In this document: positions 29,139 through 34,942 of the stretch, in pieces
Layout: each line of letters starts with the position of its first letter
Numbering within the stretch: the stretch's first letter is position 1
From: an uncultured bacterium
GTDB taxonomy: Bacteria; Verrucomicrobiota; Kiritimatiellia; RFP12; UBA1067
NCBI GenBank assembly: GCA_902802945.1
Contig: CADCOC010000031.1
Coordinates: forward strand, 1 to 34,942
DNA length: 34,942 nt
Direction: 5' to 3'
Notes under the pieces: generated by a model
Database searches by the model: none
Told to the model about the DNA's origin: nothing
Seen by the model: only the letters and a program-made list of their open reading frames with translations
Translations under genes and position numbers: made by a program

Positions 29139-30056
29139 CTAGGCGGCGGGGGCGGGCGACGGCGCGGTCTCGGGTTCCTGCTCCCCGTGGTCGCGCAGGT
29201 ACTTCGCACGGACCTGTAGGAATATCAGACCGACGAACGGGACGGTCATGATATAGCCTGCGCCGACGACGCCGAGCGTGAGCCAGAAGTTTGTGGCGAG
29301 GAAGGCGATGAGCAAGAGGCAGCCTGCCATCGTAGGCAGAAGATAGGCACGCGAGATGTGGACGGATTTCAGGGAGATTGTCGGCAGACGGCTCGCCATC
29401 AGGACGCCGATGAAGAGCAGCATGGACATTCCGAACCAGGGGTTCTGGAATGCGTTGCTTACGAGCGGGGCGGTTTCCTTGACCGTGAAGGACAGTGCGA
29501 GGATCGCGGGGGTGAGCACCATCCAGCATCCTCCGGGCGCGGGCACGCCGAGGAAGAAGTTCTTCCAATAGGGGATGGTGGGTTGCTCGAGCATCGTGTT
29601 GAAGCGCGCGAGGCGGAAGGCGTCGCAGAGCGCGTAGAAGAGCGCGGAGCCGAGCAGGAGGTTCTTGACGTGCGGAGGCATGTCTGGCTGTCCCGAAAGG
29701 CACCAGAAGTACATGTACATCGCCGGCGCAACGCCGAAGTTCACGAAGTCGGCAAGGGAGTCGAGTTCCGCGCCGAGCTTAGAGCTCGCGTTGAGGAGGC
29801 GCGCCACGCGTCCGTCCATCGCATCGCAGATGCAGGCGACGAGCAGGGCGAAGAGTCCCATGAACCAGTCGCGCGGCGTGGCGGGCGTGCCCGCGAGCGT
29901 CTTCGCGTAGTTCGTGGCGCTGATGACGATGCTCGTGATCCCCGCGCAGGCGGCGATGGAGGTGATGAGGTTTGGCGCGATGGCCCGCAGGGGAATCCTG
30001 TCGCGCAACGCGGGGCGGTTCTTGCGACGCCGCCCCCTTAGACGGAATTTGCTCAT
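29139..30056 (-). CDS. pssA: CDP-diacylglycerol-serine O-phosphatidyltransferase
   Basis: The 305-residue integral membrane protein carries the complete CDP-alcohol phosphatidyltransferase motif: Asp81-Gly82, Ala85-Arg86, Gly95, Asp99 and Asp103, with the extra Asp78 that helps bind metal. The basic N terminus and at least six hydrophobic segments fit type II PssA. It makes phosphatidylserine from CDP-diacylglycerol and serine. The gene overlaps psd by four bases (ATGA), so the two enzymes that make phosphatidylethanolamine are co-translated. Other CDP-alcohol transferases share the motif, but the psd neighbour makes PssA the best call. Confidence 0.92.
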   Translation of the reverse strand: MSKFRLRGRRRKNRPALRDRIPLRAIAPNLITSIAACAGITSIVISATNYAKTLAGTPATPRDWFMGLFALLVACICDAMDGRVARLLNASSKLGAELDSLADFVNFGVAPAMYMYFWCLSGQPDMPPHVKNLLLGSALFYALCDAFRLARFNTMLEQPTIPYWKNFFLGVPAPGGCWMVLTPAILALSFTVKETAPLVSNAFQNPWFGMSMLLFIGVLMASRLPTISLKSVHISRAYLLPTMAGCLLLIAFLATNFWLTLGVVGAGYIMTVPFVGLIFLQVRAKYLRDHGEQEPETAPSPAPAA

Positions 30057-30793
30057 TTGATGTGTCCCAGTATGGTTTCTCCGGCCACCATGACCTGTCC
30101 GACGCGCACCTCCGGCTCCACGCCGGAGGGCAGGTAGACGTCAAGGCGCGACCCGAAGCGGATGAGGCCGAAGCGTTCGGCCATGGAGAGGGAGTCTCCC
30201 TCTTTTACGAAAGGAACGATGCGTTTCGCGACGAGGCCCGCGATTTGCACGACGCCGTATTTCACGCCGGAGGGCGTCTCCATCAGGTAGCAGCAGCGTT
30301 CGTTGTCCGTGGACGCCTTGTCGAGCGAGGCGTTGAGGAACTTGCCTGGCACGTGCGCCATCTTTAGGATCTTCGCGGCGGTGGGCATGCGGTTCACGTG
30401 AACGTTCATGACGCTCATGAACACGCTCACGCGCCAGTATTCCGCGGCGGGATCAAGTCCGGCAGCCGCGGCGTCGAGCTCCGCCGGTAGCGCGTACTTG
30501 CCGATGAGGCAGATGCGTCCGTCGGCCGGCGACAGCACGGCGCGGGGATCGTCCGGCGGATAGCGCTCGGGATCGCGGAAGAAAAGGAACACGCCGTAGC
30601 TGAGCAGAAACAGCGGCAGCACGAACAGTCCGAGAATGGCTGCCGTGCGCAGGCAGAAGAAGGCGAGCGCGATCACGCCTCCGGTGAAGAGGAAGGCGAA
30701 CACGAGCGCGGCCGTGCCGAAGCGCATTCCCTCGCGGTTGATGTGCGGGAACAGGTGCGCCGATGTCGAAAAATCTGGTTTGGGTTCATTCAT
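30053..30793 (-). CDS. psd: Phosphatidylserine decarboxylase, short type
   Basis: The 246-residue protein has two hydrophobic segments near 28-70, the SPADG block (88-92), MNVHVNRMP with His132, and RFGSR near the end, where self-cleavage between Gly214 and Ser215 forms the pyruvoyl group. The short type with FGS rather than LGST is common outside proteobacteria. It decarboxylates phosphatidylserine to phosphatidylethanolamine. The ATG at 30793 was chosen because a well-spaced promoter ends seven bases before it; upstream in-frame starts would overlap the promoter and the divergent gene. Confidence 0.93.
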   Translation of the reverse strand: MNEPKPDFSTSAHLFPHINREGMRFGTAALVFAFLFTGGVIALAFFCLRTAAILGLFVLPLFLLSYGVFLFFRDPERYPPDDPRAVLSPADGRICLIGKYALPAELDAAAAGLDPAAEYWRVSVFMSVMNVHVNRMPTAAKILKMAHVPGKFLNASLDKASTDNERCCYLMETPSGVKYGVVQIAGLVAKRIVPFVKEGDSLSMAERFGLIRFGSRLDVYLPSGVEPEVRVGQVMVAGETILGHIK

Positions 30794-30800
30794 GTATAGC

Positions 30801-30829
30801 ATTATCCCATTTTCTCGGCCGCTGTGCAA
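30801..30829 (-). promoter_or_regulatory. psd promoter, predicted leaderless
   Basis: On the minus strand TTGCAC (30829-30824) and GATAAT (30806-30801) are spaced by 17 bases. A start seven bases downstream of the -10 box is at 30794, one base before the ATG. No Shine-Dalgarno sequence is present. Confidence 0.65.
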
Positions 30830-30864
30830 TACCAAATTCAAAAAGTTGTGACAAATCGGTTTCA

Positions 30865-30893
30865 TTGACGGCACGGTATACCTGTGGTATACT
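30865..30893 (+). promoter_or_regulatory. Promoter of the VIT/DUF2135 gene, predicted leaderless
   Basis: TTGACG (30865-30870), 17-base spacer, TATACT (30888-30893), then six bases and the ATG at 30900. The predicted start falls exactly on the A of the ATG. This is the best-formed promoter in the window and has no Shine-Dalgarno sequence after it. Confidence 0.75.
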
Positions 30894-30899
30894 GTCACC

Positions 30900-33494
30900 A
30901 TGAAAACTTTCTACTTGACCCTTGTAACGGCTGCAACCGCCTTGGCGGCCAATGCCAAAACCATCATTCCGCGCCCGGTTTCCGTGCCGATTCCGCCGCC
31001 GGTCATCCGTCCCGTCGACCTCCGTGTAGACGAAAAGCCCGTGGACGTGGAGGCAAGCGCGGCGGCGATCGTCGAGGACAACGGTCTCTACCGGCGCATT
31101 CGGACGACGTTCACCTTCACCAACCCCAACACGCGGCAGATGAGCGCGGACTTCGAATTCCCGATCCCCGCCGACGCGACCGTGTGCGGCTACGCGCTCG
31201 AGGTCAACGGCACGATGGTGCCCGGCGTGGTGTGCGGCAAGGAGAAGGCCCGCGTCGCGTTCGAGAGCGAGAAGGCGAAGCGCGTGGACCCCGGCATCGT
31301 CGAGCATGTGGCGGGCAACGTGTGGAAGACGCGCATCTTCCCGCTTATGCCCAAGAAGCCACGCAAGGCTGAGGTCGATTACATCGTGCCGCTGGACGCG
31401 ACAAGCGCGTCCCTCCCGAATGTGGTCTACGAGCGCGACGGCGACGACGTGTTCGTGGGCGAGCGCGCGGCGGAGGCGGCTGCGCCCGTGTCCATGAGGG
31501 AGAAGATCGCCGCCTTCACGAAGGGCACGATCGTGTGGGACGCAAGCGGCAGCGCGGCGTCCCAGTCCGCCGCGTGGCGCAAAAAGCTCGAGGCGCTCCC
31601 CGAAAAGGGCGAGTGGAGTCTCATCGTGTTTCGCAACGATTGCCAGACGATCCCGCGTGTCAAGGAACTCACGAAGGAAAAGTTGCTCAAGGAGATCGAC
31701 GGCCTTGTCTACGACGGTGGCACGGACATCGCGACGGCGCTGCGACTGCTCGGTTCGGCGGAGTTTCCGCTCCCGGCGCTGCTCTTCACTGACGAGATCG
31801 ATACGCTTGGCCTTGCGGCCCCGCAGTATGATGACCGCCTCGACATCATCGTGGCGAGCCGCGACGACATTCCGGCGCGTCCCGTCACGGTGCGCCGTCT
31901 CGCGAAGGGCGAGAAGATGCCCGACGGCGTGACGGTCAAGGAAGGGAAGCTGCTCGCGACAGCCTGGGCCGCGAACCGCGTGAAAGACCTTTCCGCGCAG
32001 GCGGAGAACCGCGCGGAGGAGTTCCTCGCCCTCGGCCGTCGCTACGGAGTGGCGAGCGCCGTGACGAGCCTGATCGTGCTCGAGTCGCTTGAGCAGTACC
32101 TGGAGCACAAGATCGAGCCGCCGAAGAGCATGAGTTTCTATGATGAGTGGGTGAGGCGCCGCGCGGCCGAGGACGACCAGATCGCCGCGAAGGAGAAGCA
32201 GGCTGAGCACGAACGTGACTTGCTGCGTCTCTGGAAAGAGCGCGTGGAGTGGTGGAAGAACCCGGTTCCGCCGAGGCGCACGCCGAAGAGCGGACTGTTC
32301 GGTGCCGCGTCCGCGCTTGCCGTCGGTGCTGCGCCACGTCAACGCTCCATGCACATGAGGAATTCGATGGCCATGGACATGGCCGTGGCCGAATCCGCCG
32401 CGCCCGCATCGGCGATGGCGGATGAGGAATCGGCTAGGTATAGCATGGTGCGCAGCGTTTCCGCAGGGTGGTCTGGTAGTGCTCGTGCCAAGTCCGCCCC
32501 CCGCCGTGGGTCGGCTGGTTCCGGCGGTGCGACGATCAAGCTTGCCGCATGGAACCCGCAGACGCCTTATCTCAAGGCACTGGACGCCTGTGCCGACGGC
32601 GACGCCGCCTACGCCGAGTACCTGCAACAGAAGAAGGTACACGGTTCGGCGCCGGCGTTCTACATGGACTGCGCGGGACTCTTCTTCAAGAAAGGCTGGC
32701 GTCTGCGTGGTTGGCGCATCCTCTCCAACATGGCCGAGTTCAAGCTCGAGGATGCCGCCGTGTGGCGCGCGATGGGGTGGCGTCTGCGCGAGGCGGGGCA
32801 GTACAAAGAGGCCGAGATCTGCTTCCGCAAGGCGCTGAAGCTGCGCAACGAGGAAGGGCAGAGCCGCCGCGACCTCGCGCTTGTGCTCTCCGAGTCCGGA
32901 AAGGCCGCGAAGAACGCTGCCGCTCTCACCGAGGCGATGGCACTCCTGAAGGAGGCCGCGTTCACCAATTTCGCGCGCCGTAGCGGACGCCGCTCGAACG
33001 ACCGCCAGGTGAGCATCGTCGCCCTGGAGGAGCTGAACGCGCTCATCGCCTGGTGCAATGCCGTGACGTGGCCGGACGCCGCGCGGCCGACTGTGCCGGA
33101 AATGGATGCCGCCTATCGGCGCGATCTGCCGACCAAGATCAGAATCGTCCTCTCCTGGGACGCCGACGAGACGGACATCGACCTGCACGTTCTCGAGCCT
33201 GACGGCGAAGAGGCGTACTACGGCCACCGCCGCACGTCATCAGGCGGATTCGTCTCGGAGGACGTCACTACGGGTTACGGTCCCGAGGAATACCTCCGCA
33301 AGGAGGGTCTCGGCACGTTCAAGGTGCTTTCCAACTACTTCGCCTCGCACCAGACCGCGCTCACCGGCGCCACAACCGTGACGGCCACGGTCTACACGGA
33401 CTGGGGCACGGCGGCGGAGAAGATCAAAATCCTGACGCTTCGCCTTGACAAGCCGAAGGACAAGCACCTTATCGGCGAAATCACGGTGGAATGA
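30900..33494 (+). CDS. Secreted VIT / vWA-like / TPR / DUF2135 protein
   Basis: The 864 residues begin with a Sec signal (MKTFYLTLVTAATALAANAK). A VIT-like domain (about 45-165, RTTFTFTNPNTRQMSADFEF) is followed by a vWA-like region (235-330) whose metal site is reduced to YDGGTDIATAL and LLFTDEIDTLG. A Met/Ala/Ser-rich linker lies near 475-545 (MHMRNSMAMDMAVAESA). TPR-like helices follow near 620-690 (WRAMGWRLREAGQYKEAEIC, then FRKALKL). The last 120 residues are a DUF2135/YfaP-like beta domain (LSWDADETDIDLHVLEPDGE). Such combinations occur in surface proteins of unknown function; binding of proteins or glycans is likely. It is divergently transcribed from psd. Confidence 0.82.
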   Translation: MKTFYLTLVTAATALAANAKTIIPRPVSVPIPPPVIRPVDLRVDEKPVDVEASAAAIVEDNGLYRRIRTTFTFTNPNTRQMSADFEFPIPADATVCGYALEVNGTMVPGVVCGKEKARVAFESEKAKRVDPGIVEHVAGNVWKTRIFPLMPKKPRKAEVDYIVPLDATSASLPNVVYERDGDDVFVGERAAEAAAPVSMREKIAAFTKGTIVWDASGSAASQSAAWRKKLEALPEKGEWSLIVFRNDCQTIPRVKELTKEKLLKEIDGLVYDGGTDIATALRLLGSAEFPLPALLFTDEIDTLGLAAPQYDDRLDIIVASRDDIPARPVTVRRLAKGEKMPDGVTVKEGKLLATAWAANRVKDLSAQAENRAEEFLALGRRYGVASAVTSLIVLESLEQYLEHKIEPPKSMSFYDEWVRRRAAEDDQIAAKEKQAEHERDLLRLWKERVEWWKNPVPPRRTPKSGLFGAASALAVGAAPRQRSMHMRNSMAMDMAVAESAAPASAMADEESARYSMVRSVSAGWSGSARAKSAPRRGSAGSGGATIKLAAWNPQTPYLKALDACADGDAAYAEYLQQKKVHGSAPAFYMDCAGLFFKKGWRLRGWRILSNMAEFKLEDAAVWRAMGWRLREAGQYKEAEICFRKALKLRNEEGQSRRDLALVLSESGKAAKNAAALTEAMALLKEAAFTNFARRSGRRSNDRQVSIVALEELNALIAWCNAVTWPDAARPTVPEMDAAYRRDLPTKIRIVLSWDADETDIDLHVLEPDGEEAYYGHRRTSSGGFVSEDVTTGYGPEEYLRKEGLGTFKVLSNYFASHQTALTGATTVTATVYTDWGTAAEKIKILTLRLDKPKDKHLIGEITVE

Positions 33495-33543
33495 AAGTTG
33501 ATAAATTCCGCAAATAACACTACCCCTCGCACGTTATTTTCTG

Positions 33544-33549
33544 TATAAT
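33544..33549 (+). promoter_or_regulatory. -10 box upstream of the last gene
   Basis: A perfect TATAAT lies 42 bases before the ATG at 33592. GAAGGGA between them serves as ribosome binding site. No clear -35 hexamer is visible. Confidence 0.45.
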
Positions 33550-33591
33550 AACTGCCCTTGAAACACCAGAGAAGGGAATTGGTAAATCGAT

Positions 33592-34942
33592 ATGGCAGAT
33601 AATGCTAAGAAAACTGCAACGGCGGCGAATGCCACGGCGCAGACGTCAGTTGTGGAGAAGAAGCCGTTTGGAATGTCGCCAGGCGCCATGTTGTGGTTTG
33701 CGGCATTGGGATCGTCGCTTCTTGCACTCTTGGTATACGGGTGTACGCTTGCACAGTACCTCTACCCAGGTGAGTCGGCCGCGCTATTCACCCAGTGGAT
33801 GGGGCTTGAGTCGCTTCACTTGCCGCTCCATCCGGTATGGGGATGGATTGTCAAATCCATCGGCGGCGGGTCGGCAGTGGGGCTAAACGTGCTTTGCCTC
33901 GTGTGCGGCATGCTGTCTGCAGGGTTCCTCTGCTATCTGGTCGGGTTCTTCGTGTTCCAGACGATTGATCATGAGGACGTTGCCAAGTATGATGTCCAGG
34001 CGTCGCTGATTGCGGGCATTGGGGCATCGGCGATGTTCATCTTCTCGACTGCGACGTGGATGTCGTCGACGCATCTTGACGTGCGCCAGTTCGACGTGTT
34101 CTTAGCGCTGGCGACGTTCATGCTGTATATTCCGCTCGTGCGTTTCCCGCGCCTGACGTACGCCATCTCGCCCGTCATCGGGTTCGCCGTGGCGGTTGGC
34201 TTGCTGGAAGGGGCGATATTCGTGCCGCTCATGCCTGTGTTCCTGCTGGCGCTTGTCGCGACCGTCGTAAAGAGAGGTTTCAAGTTCTACGTGCCAACGG
34301 CACTCTTTCTGGTGGCGCTCGTGGTGACTTACCTGTATTTGTCGATCAACGTCGCGGACGGATTCATGTTGCTGCCTGGTGCGGCGGACGGCGAATACAA
34401 GGAAGCCTCTGACGTGCTGTGGGCGTGCGTGGATTCCTACAAGCACGAGATTCACGGGTGGATATTCCGGTCTGGTGGCCTCGTGGTCATCCTTCTCGCA
34501 GTTTTGCCGTTCGTCGCTTGCGTTTTCGCCGCCTCGCGCGGACTGAACAACGAGCGCTCGTGGAGCCAGTACCTCTTCCACGCGGCGATGACGGTGTGCT
34601 GCGTGCTGGCAACTGCGACTCCGCTTTCGCCGGACGGCATGGTACGTCAGTTCGGCATTTCTCCCGTGGCGACAACGACGATCGTCGCGGCTACATGCGG
34701 ATACCTGCTGGCATACTGGTTCCTCATGGCGCGCGTTACCTTGCAGACGACAGAATTGGACGCCCAGAAGATCCCTGTTCAGAATTTTGGGCGGAAGGCC
34801 GCGCCGTTTGTCGGTGGCGTCCTGGCAATCCTGCTCATCCTTGCGGGGATCGTTAACGCATTTAGCCGCGAAGGCGACCGCGGCGAGTTTGCGGACGCCT
34901 GCGCCAACGAACTGCTCGACCGCATGGGCACGCGCACATGGT
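33592..34942 (+). CDS. Polytopic membrane protein, DUF2723/GT-C-like, 3' end outside window
   Basis: The frame is open from the ATG at 33592 to the window end, giving 450 visible residues. A polar Ala/Thr/Lys-rich N terminus (MADNAKKTATAANATAQTS) precedes many hydrophobic segments, about nine or ten so far. An early block (LGLESLHLPLHPVWGWIVK region, residues about 65-85) and the next membrane helices resemble DUF2723-type proteins, thought to be GT-C glycosyltransferases that use lipid-linked sugars. This is a tentative likeness from memory. GAAGGGA lies 14 bases upstream. Base composition is slightly less GC-rich than in the neighbours, as usual for membrane proteins. Confidence 0.6.
   Translation, partial: MADNAKKTATAANATAQTSVVEKKPFGMSPGAMLWFAALGSSLLALLVYGCTLAQYLYPGESAALFTQWMGLESLHLPLHPVWGWIVKSIGGGSAVGLNVLCLVCGMLSAGFLCYLVGFFVFQTIDHEDVAKYDVQASLIAGIGASAMFIFSTATWMSSTHLDVRQFDVFLALATFMLYIPLVRFPRLTYAISPVIGFAVAVGLLEGAIFVPLMPVFLLALVATVVKRGFKFYVPTALFLVALVVTYLYLSINVADGFMLLPGAADGEYKEASDVLWACVDSYKHEIHGWIFRSGGLVVILLAVLPFVACVFAASRGLNNERSWSQYLFHAAMTVCCVLATATPLSPDGMVRQFGISPVATTTIVAATCGYLLAYWFLMARVTLQTTELDAQKIPVQNFGRKAAPFVGGVLAILLILAGIVNAFSREGDRGEFADACANELLDRMGTRTW

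Noticed and set aside
30786..33227. An 813-codon open frame on the minus strand
   Set aside because: It is antisense to the VIT/DUF2135 gene and shows the Arg/Leu/His-rich composition of a shadow frame, with no recognisable domain.
33512..33539. AAATAAC / GTTATTT inverted repeat as a terminator after the VIT gene
   Set aside because: The stem is AT-only with a 14-base loop and it lies directly before the next -10 box; too weak to call.

Overview
The window is GC-rich bacterial DNA, densely coded, with several gene families typical of the PVC group: a DUF1549/DUF1553 plus DUF1501 pair, a GH106-like glycosidase, a VIT/DUF2135 secreted protein and many Tat or Sec exported proteins. I infer a Verrucomicrobiota/Kiritimatiellota-type bacterium, perhaps gut-associated. 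There is no 16S rRNA or other marker here to prove this.

Layout. (1) 1-9705, plus strand: a carbohydrate block with the 3' part of a GH106-like glycosidase, a gene remnant, a secreted six-hairpin-type protein, then a KDPG/KHG-type aldolase, an SDR dehydrogenase, an IlvD/Edd-family dehydratase and a short FAD flavoprotein. Together they look like release of a sugar followed by oxidation, dehydration and aldol cleavage of the sugar acid. (2) 9782-12242: a secreted metallophosphoesterase and a HAD-type lipoprotein phosphatase. (3) 12389-21271: seven tightly packed genes: Tat-exported DUF1549/DUF1553 protein, DUF1501 protein, two tandem paralogous secreted proteins, a small secreted vWA-like protein, then a histidine kinase and an OmpR-type regulator. 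A CDF metal transporter follows. This is the best candidate for an undescribed system. (4) 22266-25774: tRNA-Ser(GCT), then a second operon with a Gph-like phosphatase, an MBL-fold hydrolase, a histidine kinase and a response regulator. (5) 25788-30793, minus strand: a PglC-like phosphoglycosyl transferase and a DegT aminotransferase, an AT-richer toxin-antitoxin remnant (intact RelB/DinJ-like antitoxin, PIN toxin collapsed by an internal deletion), and a psd - pssA - radical SAM operon. (6) 30900-34942, plus strand: a VIT/vWA/TPR/DUF2135 protein and the 5' part of a polytopic membrane protein.

Two genome-wide habits stand out. First, short repeats sit inside and between genes: heptamer arrays at four loci, a 9-mer array, and a 26-base palindromic element. 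Several are inserted in frame in coding sequence; the GH106-like gene alone carries four. Second, at least four genes have a -10 hexamer placed so that the predicted transcription start is on or within three bases of the ATG, with no Shine-Dalgarno sequence, which predicts leaderless mRNAs.
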